A stretch of DNA of 64,000 nt from Aurantiochytrium sp. KH105 (lineage: Eukaryota; Sar; Bigyra; Thraustochytrida; Thraustochytriidae), in the NCBI GenBank assembly GCA_003116975.1, contig BGKB01000036.1, positions 1 to 64,000 on the forward strand. Reading direction: 5' to 3'. The notes beneath the pieces were generated by a model. It was not told the origin of the DNA and did no database searches. It was given only the letters and a program-made list of their open reading frames with translations. Positions 42,001-50,001 of this stretch are shown piece after piece. Both the position numbers and the translations under genes were made by a program. Position 1 is the stretch's first letter; every line of letters begins with the position of its first letter.

Positions 42001-43645
42001 GAACATGCACGTTCATACATGAAGCGTAGTAGAAAATGTGATCGCCGGCAACCATGCCGTCGCCTCGAACGTCAAGCCCGGCATGAATCCACGCAAGCCC
42101 GTCCGCTGCAGAAAGCGATTTTCTTGCTCCGAGATTATCGAGCGCGGCGCGAAAATCGTCGAGACTGAAGTGGTTGCCTACCAACTTTTTGGCGGCCTTG
42201 GCTCCCGCTTGAAGAATGCACGCGCTCAGCGCCTGTCGAAGAGCGACGCTCGCCGGCGCAAGATCAGCAGCCACCTCTGGTTCCTCTGCTTCGTTTCTCG
42301 TTTTGGCATCTTGAAAGCTTGCAACTGTGCTCTTGACAGCCGCAAGAAATTGACGGACATCAAGACTGTCAGCAGAGTCCGAGCCGCTGGATGGCTTGCG
42401 CGATGGGAACATTGCTACGGCTGCTGCAGCGTCTCGCTTCGTCACGATCATATTTAGCGCGTCCCGCAGAGCCGCCGAAAGTCCTACCCGCGAGAGCGCG
42501 TTTGCAGCGGTGTCCTGGCAAGCGTTCTTGAGCACTGTTCGCAGCCGCGCCAACGTGAGCGCGCGAGCTTCGTCGGGTTCAAGGTCTCTGGCTGGAACAT
42601 CGCGCAAAGTAGATCCGCTCTCGTCCAAGGTCACATCAAACGTCCCGCGCAACGCACCAAGGGCCGAAATGACGCCCGGTTGAGTACGCCTTCGTCCCTT
42701 TGTCGCCAAAGCCGACTGGCTCACCAAGACCGCAGCACCAGGGGCCAGCGAGCCCCCGCTCGCAATGGCACGTGCCAGCATCTCCACGAGTTTGCAGCAC
42801 TTGGCGTCGTCGTCTTTTCGACCCGTCTCCACAACGCGTTGCTTGCGCCTTACGAACTTTGGGTCAAGCTGGCGATCGACATCGCCATCGTCGTAATGAA
42901 TATCAAGTGTTCCATTGCGATGAACTCGAGCGATCTTGCCGGGGAACTCCTTGCTGTCATGCTTGCCTCGGAATCTGGCCATGACCGGCATGTCAACTTT
43001 GAAGTGTGGTGGTGACGCAGGAAGCTCGTCTTCTTCCTCGTCTTCTTCTTCTTCGTCTTCGTCGTCGTCTTCAGACTGAGAACCTGATTCCGAAGCGTCA
43101 CTGGAACCAGAAGTTGCACCAGGTCCTGGTGCTCGCTTTGTAGGTCCCTTCTTGTCAAGAGGTCGCGCTGCAGACATGTCGAGATTGACGTCCTTGTCCC
43201 CGTCATCATAGTTGACGTCAATGCGCCCAGTTCGAGGATGAATTCGGGCGATTGTACCGGGATACTCGTCCCCCTTGCCGCGAAATCGACAGAGAACTCT
43301 GTCACCTGTCGCCAGCACATCGTTGTTCATCTTTTTTTGCACTTTGCCTTTGGTTCCTTGCTTTGATGGCGAGGAGGTGTCAACAGACGGTCGTCGTGAC
43401 GCAAAGCGCCTTTGATTCTCGCGTTGGACCAATTGTGGCCGGAGTTCCTTGTCAAAGTCTCCGTCGTCGTAGGCAACATCAAGTCTCCCATTGTCATGGA
43501 CACGCTTCACCACCCCTGGGTACGTCTTGGCCTCCGGGTTGCCACGAAAGTGGGCCAGCACGCGCTCGCCCTCGACGAAAGCGTCCTCCTCACCACGGCG
43601 GCCGCCGCTGCCGCCGCCACCACTCCTGCTTCTACTTCGACTCAT
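36098..43645 (-). CDS. Giant Tudor-like/EF-hand protein with nephrocystin-1 C-terminal region
   Basis: The product has 2515 residues from the ATG at 43645 (MSRSRSRSGGG). An in-frame upstream ATG at 43756 adds 37 residues that look like leader. The N-terminus has three Tudor/Agenet-like modules (about 15-260), each with FRG...YPG-I-RVH-G-LDV-YDDGD. The middle is long, helical and Ser/Asp/Glu-rich with degenerate EF-hand-like pairs. C-terminal EF-hands at about 1850-1980 include DRAGTGTISSRE and DSDRDGQLN. The last 400 residues match the nephrocystin-1 (NPHP1) C-terminus by eye: EMSCGWSGVEL, SGGSP, LRLRSQGLQR, FAPVLRILPQIAQDAELLARLARRW and a final RPFDIREATL. NPHP1 sits at the ciliary transition zone, so a Ca-responsive scaffold at the cilium base is inferred. 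The SH3 domain of animal NPHP1 is not seen. It is a single exon of 7.5 kb. Confidence 0.8.
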   Translation of the reverse strand: MSRSRSRSGGGGSGGRRGEEDAFVEGERVLAHFRGNPEAKTYPGVVKRVHDNGRLDVAYDDGDFDKELRPQLVQRENQRRFASRRPSVDTSSPSKQGTKGKVQKKMNNDVLATGDRVLCRFRGKGDEYPGTIARIHPRTGRIDVNYDDGDKDVNLDMSAARPLDKKGPTKRAPGPGATSGSSDASESGSQSEDDDEDEEEEDEEEDELPASPPHFKVDMPVMARFRGKHDSKEFPGKIARVHRNGTLDIHYDDGDVDRQLDPKFVRRKQRVVETGRKDDDAKCCKLVEMLARAIASGGSLAPGAAVLVSQSALATKGRRRTQPGVISALGALRGTFDVTLDESGSTLRDVPARDLEPDEARALTLARLRTVLKNACQDTAANALSRVGLSAALRDALNMIVTKRDAAAAVAMFPSRKPSSGSDSADSLDVRQFLAAVKSTVASFQDAKTRNEAEEPEVAADLAPASVALRQALSACILQAGAKAAKKLVGNHFSLDDFRAALDNLGARKSLSAADGLAWIHAGLDVRGDGMVAGDHIFYYASCMNVHVPQTASAALNRARAHMHGKEGLSKVLRGLLKDFEKVEGAVTDRQVDSKTARTLLQSAGVDKKDIEAILKIDFATARESLAKSKRSNKKDGEGDGSSSDSSSDSDGGDARSTQKRQATSRKLSINQWRFKRNGPNKFSFDVFIGAMASPPLDEARVRLCVQPLFLTSNAKEWLAKLGKKKVLSEATLFQQLVDRYGLTVTPELLTHCAQLGGALSGKSQEEVAVDTGKLKKWLVKARMVDAGGRAEALGHLRKHLGSTRNQIIAFFNASHGEEDERKDDESDSGRGVISRKAFWALLEEKKAKCARKTLLVRAALEHLDAKRTGEIDVHSAAKLIVDANEIDGKGKRNSGSESESGESSGSEDDSNASDKSSVDAESDSDADSNASKSSGLVTFFGAKQRKEFLKALEKRLPKGGKDPAKALRKALRAASSKGQGRDSEDSGSDGENEHTQRSPRKVRNTSKPSGLASFLGKDIGLDVETAQMLCVLVGSHGPISRDQKAITRLVHLTQSLRGPGVPKAESPAALAIDKLRRAANAQTQAALASQHHGLLDADKSLKARVKSVLQAKAPKLATREHIAELLDGADEAALVRDLGKKYRIKVPASARLELSKLDTARSGKIDGKKAIASVAKALGAKVDKVQSEAICKHFAAAGSEEGAVDAVALAAALQPETSRVDVTFALRHLMEAIDLFAEESSLIDLVNQHVKAGKREKKNALTAKTIKEAVFARAMYTMGANLTPSEVYALATMLTTKKAGDGMVSLAALRKLEKEAQDVKARDEDASSASSQSEGEENSSASDSSDEDGDKDKGTSDASESEQESDEDNKSTTQRSVKGSRWFTNFRKSQGAPKPSRNDDGVSSDSDSAGAESDTASDEDDSESDGEKSETSLAPRNKAIISSSLRSKLASLDAKRKKALVGQLRKASRGGKGFIPRKTWTGALLKTAQVSKKEINALVSVLGYGDQSAAHVDDLVFLLFKPLSKSSRRVLDKIQAQLRDLSKKKQAALLQSFRKMKGVSKSSALKKSLEAHKLKAGNEKALEQICAYMSQQSSPGAYLADMMSASCDTKRLEKKLRRGLKGHASKGKKKLDREEFYTFMDRTGVPLGEHELRCLSLASQVDDEEEEEDDAQISLKLVSEFARGRGRLGMNTENENDDSEGSGTEDSDASVSSNAGGEDDLSEEDGSSADEDSEDDDDDEMSVSSEEDEVDEEASLSGEDSVDESASDDLASVGSSSSESGSWSGSRRPKDRRRRRSSLTRDGDGSSSSEDESDDSVESPQHRRASRVSKRKKQSPVLDVRFQRAMERSLRRAFDAIDAQNAGSVDQRDLGRAMLALGHECSGRSIAREAGHSKEDDKFSRREFVKIGLRLMRASAHKLGAVRSTQLREVLGRADRAGTGTISSREFAESMQVACKGELSREEIKLLVRFADSDRDGQLNIAAFLGTLQRGGPWPRADKRTRAALYKVIRGPVPDPMAYLKTFGRTPSNYRPPVTQELNKSQEHTAESALVEPLAHDSRITEAQAQAQAHISDGTQTLQIQLRVARGIPVIADDKLAQRVLERRARICLWRKPASIVLGEDGAYGRHASNSHTGSDDDERSFLGSGEEIDDEENGNGGDDDDDDVQALRRELQRPANTHLRYAGNSYIAPAGWDRAQEDVWQFSSARGADDVLVRIPEGLRELCRVRGESLVLLVELSLLVETGADDRAPPVEMSCGWSGVELEALDRASHEGREVRAAVSGGSPACPFDIAKDDILARRRGWRALRRSLRSGETRPELRLRSQGLQRAGRALRAALRMLPAPFITPHAAVPLLRVYMELRAAAQAARDAARGANAGARAAPLGRRARARADGDAVEFAPVLRILPQIAQDAELLARLARRWQASSQGGVLSRDARRRRAAFARCVLSMWPMLCAVERRGDAQLLSPTARRTRRAAKPSADHFFSAIPAPGAKGRDAEASTLLFRPFDIREATL

Positions 43646-44021
43646 CGCGCAGGTTTGCGAAGTGGTCGTCTCTCCACGCGAAAGACTCTGCAACACGTTC
43701 CGCGTGAGATGGCGTCTACGGCTGCAAATTGAACATGCACATGCGTCCCTTTTCACGCGCGCGGGCGACTAGCTCTTGCTCCAATTTGCAAAAATTAAGA
43801 AATGACCGTTGAATAAAAAATAACTTGAAATTCTATTTTTTGAGGGGGGAGGGGGGGAGGAAGGAACAGGAGCTTGGGCTGTGCAACAACATCATCCAAA
43901 AGTCTGTTTGACTCGATATGACAAAGACAAAGCGGCTAGGGGATGCGAAGGCAGAGCATTGTCTCGTGGCGCCAGACAAAGTACAGACGGTTCAATTTCT
44001 GAAGAGAACAATGGCAATCCA
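43646..44021. other. Short intergenic region
   Basis: These 376 bases separate two minus-strand genes. An AT-rich stretch followed by a G-run tract (GGGGGGAGGGGGGGAGG, about 43844-43860) lies upstream of the NPHP1-like start. The half next to 44021 would be 3' untranslated sequence of the Sec7 gene. No gene was seen. Confidence 0.5.
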
Positions 44022-47000
44022 TCAGCGGTGGCGCGCAAAGGGAGGCGTCGGCGGAGGCATCGAAGGCGGCGGAGGCCCGGGCTGTGCCGATGGTGTCCGA
44101 AAGCCGTACTGTGCATACGTAGCATCACCAGCATGTGTCGCAAGGCGCACATCAGTGGGTGTGGGCGGGATCTCCTCGACAGGCCCAGGGCCAACAAATG
44201 GAGATGCAGATGCGGCTCCCGCTCGAGGCGTGTTCTCGCGGCGTCGCTTCTTGTCTGGCTTAGGCAGCGAGTCCACAATTACGCCATTCGCATCATAAGC
44301 TGGTGGTGTAGGCATTGGAGCGGTTGGAGGCGCTGGAGTCGGCACCATCATGGGCGAGCTCGGGGAAGAAGTGCTCGGTGAGGTCATGTGCTCGACACCA
44401 TTGTCCTGCGGCAAATCAGCATCAATGTCACGATTTAGAAGCGCCGTAGCCTTGCCAATCAGCGAAGCATATGCATTGGTAAGCTCTTCAAGTGTCTGGG
44501 GCACGCTTGCAAGGGAGGGGGGTTCATCTCTCGTTTCGACATTGGCTGTCTCGCTTGCGCCGGCGGCGCCCTCTTCAGGCCCGACTGATACCACACGGCC
44601 AATCTTCGTCTCCTCATCCTTTTCCTCTTCTTCTTCTTCTTCTTCTTCTTCTTCTTCTTCCTCGCCATCAGTTTCCTGAAGTGCTCTCAATTTCTCCTCC
44701 ACAGAAGGACATGCCTCGTCATCATCTGACGACAATCCCGACTCATTGTCGGAAACAGCTCCCGTCTCATCGATCTCCAATTCTTCCTGTGTTTGTTGGT
44801 TTTTCTGCTGCTGTAACGGCTGCGCAGCCTTGCCCTTGGAAGGCAATAAAGGTGTCAAGGCGTTGTTCCAAAGCACGTAATCCTTGAGGGTAGGAGCTGC
44901 ACAGGCGCACAGAACCTGTAGCTCACTATTAACAAGCTCGAAAGGAAAAAGGCCCTGCTCTTTGGCCCACTTGTGATTTGTCGGAACAAGCATGCGCAAC
45001 TTGCTAAGATCAATCACACCATGATGATCGAGGGAAGTTGAATCTTTTGAAACGACCATTTGTTTGCCGAGTAGCGAGCAGTATCGTTCTGTAAACCTGA
45101 TGGAGTACAGGTCGTCGAGCGTCTCTTTCTGCTTGCCGCTAGCAACCTCGTCGTCACGAAAGGCCGGTTTTCGTATCCACAATACGCCTTGCGTGACTTC
45201 CCCGCGGCGATTTGCCCATTCCAAATCGTGCATGATCTTTGCATGAGCAGAAGCCGAAGCCGAAACACGAGCAGCGTGGCCTTCGTCCTCATTACAGTAC
45301 CGCTCCACATTTGCTGCAAACTCTGCGCTCTTGGCGCCCTCTGGAGAATGCAAGCCACCACGAAAGGCATCGAGCCAGCGAAGCGCGTCGCTTGGCGACT
45401 GTGCGACAAATTCAAGCGAGTTTATGATCAGTGGAGAGGCGCCATGGCCTCGCCCCCTCGTAGACGAGCCTTGCTGCCGCGAGGCGGCGCGGGACGCGGG
45501 CGGCGCCGGCGAGGCCAAGGAAAACATTCGGGTATACCAAGGCCGGCGTTTGGGGCGATTGGACGTCTGCCTTGTCCGTTGCTGGTTCGTTCCTTCGGGG
45601 GCCTGGAGAGCGCCTTTCGTGAGAGCCACTTTCATGCGTCCTTCAAGATACACGCCTCGGGCCCGAAGATCAGGCTCGACGTTGCTCAGCGGCGCAATCA
45701 TCAAAAGCTCTCCAGGTTCGCGGGATGACCGGTATACATAAAGAACCCAGTCTGCCAAGACGACCCAGCGTCGCTCCCACGGACACGGCAAGGCGTCCAA
45801 AGTGGGTAGCCACAGGTATCCTTGACAAATGCCTTCTCCACTTGCGGCTACATGGCTCAGCTCGGCAGGAGAAGGTGACGACATAACAGTAGTAGTAGTA
45901 GTAGTTGAAGAAGAAGAAAAGGGTGACGATAACGAGAGCGAAGACAATGACGACTCGGCAGCTAGAATGTAACGAAGTGGCGTGGCAAATGGTTCTGCGT
46001 AGACCCGACGGAACATGGCCACAAGCATTGTTTCGCGCAGGTTGGGCGCATCAAGCGACATCATCACATTTTGACACGTTTCCACAAAGTCGGAGGCTGC
46101 CGCGTCGACGGCTGCTGATCGGGTGGGGCTGCGGGCTTGACTCGCACCGCCGCCGCCGCCACGGCCAATGCTGCTGCCGCTGCCAGAAGCTATCCCCGCG
46201 GAAGCAGCGTAGCGAGTTCGTGGGGCGAGGTAAGCGGCTCGGTTCTCGCTCAAGCTCACGAGCTGAATGACAAGCGCAAAGACGACCTTGGCACTTGGAA
46301 GCCACGCCGCTACAATGTCCTCGTTCAGCGACCAATACCAGTCCGCAAACGTTTGACATGCAAAACGCTTGTGCTCCAACGCGTCACTCTCGTTCACGCG
46401 CCACGCCTCGCCATCCATGTCATCGCCAGGTCCAAAGTGTGACCTTGGCGAGTCAGCGTAGCTCTCTCCGGTTGTAGGTGACGGAAAGTTGTGCGTGTCG
46501 CCGCTATGAGTGTCGAAAGGCCTCGACCGAGCGTGCGACGAGGACGAAAAGGACGCCCGTCGGCGCAGACGCTGCGAGAAAGAAACAGAGCGTGAGGCGT
46601 TGGACGAGGTTGAAAACCGTCTGCTACGTCTACGACTTCGCCGGCTTGAGCTCGCGCTGCTACTGCTTGCGCTGCTGCCCGTGCTAGAACGTTTTCCTAG
46701 GGACCGTCGCCACGATCGGGACGAGCTGGGGGCTCTCGATCCCCAGTTGTGGAGAGCATCACTTGGCGAGGCAAAGACGCCGAGGGCACCAAAGACCTCG
46801 CGAAGCGCCTCATCGAGCGGGCGGTCGCGGACGTCAAAGAGACGTACGTACGCCTCGAGGACAGGTTTGGACGAAGCGAGGAACTCCCAAAGCGCGCGAC
46901 GGTCGAGCTCCTCGTGTGTAAAGAGAAATTTGGCCACTGCTGCGTCGCACGGACTTGCCGCGCCAAAGACGCCGGCCTCCGCCCAAAGGTGCACTGCTTC

Positions 47001-47240
47001 CTGGGGTTTCCTCGCAAAGAGCTCTTTGCCCAGTCTGAAGGCGCGAACGTCGGGTCCGCCGCCCTCGGTGGCCGTCTCCACGCGCGCGTGCCCGTGCCAA
47101 TGATCCAGTCGTGCTCGTTCAGGAGCGTCGGTCGTCTCCTCTTTCTGTGTCGCGTCTGCCTCCGTCTTGGCCACGCACGAACATCGTCGCGCCTGCCCTT
47201 CTACGAGCTCTGGCGTACCGCGAGCCGCGCGCAGCATCAT
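44022..47240 (-). CDS. Sec7-PH-PH protein (ARF-GEF family, atypical active loop)
   Basis: The product has 1072 residues. The Sec7 domain is split. Its first part (about 67-155) reads FRLGKELFARKPQEAVHLW, VAKFLFTHEELDRRALWEFL and VLEAYVRLFDVRDRPLDEALREVF. A Ser/Arg-rich insert of about 130 residues follows, then the final helices (about 290-335, FADWYWSLNEDI, ALVIQLVSLSENR). In ARF exchange factors the loop after helix 6 carries the glutamic finger (YLGERE in ARNO). Here it is LASSKP, about four residues shorter and without that Glu. Two PH domains follow: about 470-650 (QGYLWLPTLDALPCPWERRWVVLADW, with an insert) and about 700-850 (QGVLWIRKPAF). An acidic stretch near 890-920 and a Pro-rich tail complete it. 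Membrane-bound regulation of ARF GTPases is the family role, but catalysis is doubtful. Confidence 0.78.
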   Translation of the reverse strand: MMLRAARGTPELVEGQARRCSCVAKTEADATQKEETTDAPERARLDHWHGHARVETATEGGGPDVRAFRLGKELFARKPQEAVHLWAEAGVFGAASPCDAAVAKFLFTHEELDRRALWEFLASSKPVLEAYVRLFDVRDRPLDEALREVFGALGVFASPSDALHNWGSRAPSSSRSWRRSLGKRSSTGSSASSSSASSSRRSRRRSRRFSTSSNASRSVSFSQRLRRRASFSSSSHARSRPFDTHSGDTHNFPSPTTGESYADSPRSHFGPGDDMDGEAWRVNESDALEHKRFACQTFADWYWSLNEDIVAAWLPSAKVVFALVIQLVSLSENRAAYLAPRTRYAASAGIASGSGSSIGRGGGGGASQARSPTRSAAVDAAASDFVETCQNVMMSLDAPNLRETMLVAMFRRVYAEPFATPLRYILAAESSLSSLSLSSPFSSSSTTTTTTVMSSPSPAELSHVAASGEGICQGYLWLPTLDALPCPWERRWVVLADWVLYVYRSSREPGELLMIAPLSNVEPDLRARGVYLEGRMKVALTKGALQAPEGTNQQRTRQTSNRPKRRPWYTRMFSLASPAPPASRAASRQQGSSTRGRGHGASPLIINSLEFVAQSPSDALRWLDAFRGGLHSPEGAKSAEFAANVERYCNEDEGHAARVSASASAHAKIMHDLEWANRRGEVTQGVLWIRKPAFRDDEVASGKQKETLDDLYSIRFTERYCSLLGKQMVVSKDSTSLDHHGVIDLSKLRMLVPTNHKWAKEQGLFPFELVNSELQVLCACAAPTLKDYVLWNNALTPLLPSKGKAAQPLQQQKNQQTQEELEIDETGAVSDNESGLSSDDDEACPSVEEKLRALQETDGEEEEEEEEEEEEEEKDEETKIGRVVSVGPEEGAAGASETANVETRDEPPSLASVPQTLEELTNAYASLIGKATALLNRDIDADLPQDNGVEHMTSPSTSSPSSPMMVPTPAPPTAPMPTPPAYDANGVIVDSLPKPDKKRRRENTPRAGAASASPFVGPGPVEEIPPTPTDVRLATHAGDATYAQYGFRTPSAQPGPPPPSMPPPTPPFARHR

Positions 47241-47561
47241 CTTTCTGCGTGCTCGGGGTTTGCTGGCGCACTCGCCCGCTCGCTTGCACGAGCCGAAACG
47301 TTTTACTCGCCTGTCGCTGAGAAAAGCGGGGTAAAGATGAGCTCGAATAGGGGAGGCGGCGAATCAAAATGAAAATAAGAGCGGACCAACTTGAATCGTA
47401 TAGGCATTTAAAAAAGGGGGAAAAAATGTGTGAACAAGCCTCGCCGCGATCAACACATAGGACCTGGGCCAAGGTCTAGCATGTGCAGTCGACCGAATAC
47501 AAGTTTACCTTCATCCGATGAAATCACGTGGTATACAACAGACAGAAGATGTGGCATTTGC
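47241..47561. other. Short intergenic region
   Basis: These 321 bases separate two minus-strand genes and would hold the Sec7 gene promoter and the TPR gene 3' end. A TTTAAAAAAGGGGG-type stretch lies at about 47407-47425. No gene or RNA was recognised. Confidence 0.5.
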
Positions 47562-49536
47562 TTAGATAGATGATGTTGGTGTCCCAGACTTTGGTGGAAC
47601 AGGTCCCGATTCTTCGTCAGCGTCGCTTGAATTCTTGCAGCAGGGAAGACCCGCGCATGCACAGCTCGAGGAAATGTCCACATCTGCATCAACGAGTGCG
47701 TGACTCAGTTCATCGGCGACCGCGCGGAGTTCATCGGCCGGGACTGGGTCCTTGCGAGAGAGACAGTCGTGCAGACCGGTGAGTGACCATGGATTGGCGG
47801 GGTAGCGCTTGAGGTCGGCACAAAAGACTGCTTCGGCCTCGGACACATGACCTTGCTCGAGAAGGAGCGCCCCGAGTGCATGCTATGTGCAATCAATGTG
47901 ATATTTGGTGACAGAGAGCGAATAAAAGAGAGTGAGAAACAAGGTTGAGCGATACGAACAAACAAGAGGATAAACTTACGCGGATTGGCTGCATCTGGCC
48001 CCAGGGCTCGTCATATGCCAGATTTTCTTCTAGTTCCACCGCGAGACGAAGGCGTTCAAAGGCAGCCTCAAATTTGCTTTCGCGATACAAGATCTCGCCG
48101 TCCAGCATGGCCGAGCTCACCGCAAAGAGATGCTCGCACTTATTGTTGTGCATGATGCGAACGCGAACAGACTCGACAGCACGAAGCTTTTCAAAAATGT
48201 CCTGCTCCTTGCGTGCTTGTGCAATCTGCCCCTTGGCCGCGAACGCAAGGCCGCGAGCGTAGCGCAGCGTCGCGTTCGTAGCGCAATAAGCCTCGACGTC
48301 TGTATGAAAATGCTGCGCCAGAATCTCATCCCAGCATCCGAAGCGAATAAGGACATGGTAAATTACGGCGTGATAGAGATCGAGGTCCACCGCCCTCGTT
48401 CGGTGAACAGCGACCGAATCTTCAATAAAACGCATGAGCGCCATGCCCTGGCCTCGTGCTGCCTCTTCCATACCCGCCATCATGGCCGCATAAACGTACA
48501 TGTGGAAATCGTGGGCAATGTAGCCAATATACAAGGAAAACTCTTCACCAACCCTGTGCGCGTACTCAATGTACTTCATGTTGGCTTGCAAGGCCTGTGC
48601 GCTCGCTTGCACGGCATCGGCATACTGACCAACCAACATGTCGATGTGTGAGGGCATATGCTTGAGGTGACCCAGGTCACGGACTTGGTCTGGATCGCGG
48701 AAAAAGCGAGCCATTGGCAGCGCGTCACCCGGTTCTGGACTCATCTCTTTGAGGTGCAGAAACAAGTGTAGCAAGCCTGGGTGTTGCGGGAACCGTTCGA
48801 GAGAGACGAGCAGCGTTTCGTTAATCTCTGCGGTTTGCGGTGCCTCCGTGCCCTCACGGCGATCATAGAGCTGCCACGGCGAAAGCTGCATGAGCGAGTC
48901 TGCGAATACGCAAGCCACGTCGGCATCATCGCGGTAGTCATGAAACACGAGTCGCATGGCTTGCGCATATGGTTCGAGAAGGAGCCGCGCAAAGTCAGTC
49001 GCTGGCCAGGTGCATCGAAGGCGCAACGCGGAGATGAGCGCGCGACCCACAGGATTTGCATTGCGCTGATATTCGACAGCCTTGGTGATCGCCTCGAATG
49101 CTCGCTTCTGTGAAGGAAATCCATCTTTCTGCTTGCTCAGCGTAAAGTAGCCATTGTTCTGATGCACGTTATAGTTGGGCCCGTGACACAGTGCGATGGC
49201 CCACCACGCCATGCAAAAGTCTGGTTCCAGCTGCAGACTTTTGCGAAAGCACGCGATGGCATGCTCGTGATGAAAGCCAAACATCCAATTCATGCCGCGG
49301 TGGAACCACTCTGCCGTCTCGGGCCTGCGCGTGATAATGTCGTCCCTCCGGTAGCTGCCCACGTCAAAGGGGTAAGCATCTGAAATCGCTGCAACATCCT
49401 GCGACACCACGCCACGCGACGCGTCGCCGGAGCCGTGTGCCTCTTTCTGGACGTCATCCTCCGTGAGCGTATCAAAGACCCATGCGGGTCCTTCCGGCTC
49501 CGGCGGGGCTTTGCCTGAGGTCGTGGTATTTCCCAT
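47562..49536 (-). CDS. TPR protein with one intron and a probable N-myristoylation signal
   Basis: Exon 1 is 49536-47980 and exon 2 is 47882-47562, together 625 residues. The 97-nt intron begins GTAAGT and ends ACATAG. Joining the exons keeps frame and gives an uninterrupted TPR-like helix (QPIR then HALGALLLEQGH). The first ATG, at 49536, encodes MGNTTTSG, which fits the myristoylation consensus G-x3-S/T; upstream in-frame codons lack ATG. TPR-like helices recur throughout (GMNWMFGFHHEHAIACFRKSLQLEP; MAWWAIALCHGPNYN; YADAVQASAQALQANMKYIEYA). The sequence resembles a widespread family of unnamed TPR proteins sharing the MAWWxIALxxGPN motif, whose function is not established. It is divergent from the Ash2-like gene. 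Membrane attachment is inferred from the N-terminus only. Confidence 0.85.
47883..47979 (-). other. Spliceosomal intron of the TPR gene
   Basis: On the minus strand the segment starts GTAAGTTTATCC, carries pyrimidine-rich sequence in its middle (CTCACTCTCTTTTATTC), and ends TTGCACATAG. Its 97-nt length is not a multiple of three and the phase is 0. This is the only intron in the window that I can define by both splice sites and protein continuity. Confidence 0.85.
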
Positions 49537-50001
49537 TTCCAGGACCACTCCACAAGCCTCGAGCCCTCTCCTCGCGATCCAGTTCTGCTCTCGCTCAACA
49601 CCTCTGTCGTGCGCTTCTCGTCTCCTCCTCGGCAGCCGGACAGAGTTCTCTCCTCGCTGGTTCTAGCAAAGATAAGCAGGGCCCAAAAGGTCGTCCTGAC
49701 CGACCCTTGCAGCCGCCGCCGCCGCTGCTCCTGCTGCTGCTCCTGCGCCAAGTTTCTCGCCGCGACCGGACTCGGAGGGCGCTGCCGCGCCCGCCGCTCT
49801 CGCCGACGCTACGCTCCGCTCGGGAGGCGTCGCGGACCGGCGCTGGCGCTCTGCGATCGGGGTCTGCGCTGTCTCGGCTCGGCTCGTCTCCTCTTAGCTC
49901 TAGCGAAGCAAAGCAGAGCAAAGCAGAGCAGAGCAAAGCAAAGCAAAGCAAAGCAAGCAAGGCAAAGCAAAACCAGAAGCGGCCGCGGCTACGCGCCCGC
50001 C
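49537..50001. promoter_or_regulatory. Divergent promoter/leader region of TPR and Ash2-like genes
   Basis: These 465 bases lie between two start codons on opposite strands, so both promoters or one shared bidirectional promoter must be here. Just before the Ash2-like start is a degenerate AGCAAAGC/AGCAGAGC repeat (about 49909-49972) that would form an A/G-rich 5' leader on the plus strand. A reading frame stays open through it, but the GGCC-rich context and the ATG at 50002 favour leader over coding. Confidence 0.45.

Noticed and set aside
49609-50001. N-terminal extension of the Ash2-like protein (131 codons)
   Set aside because: It translates an AGCAAAGC microrepeat and Arg-rich GC DNA, and begins without a good ATG; the ATG at 50002 has a good context and starts the conserved-looking protein.
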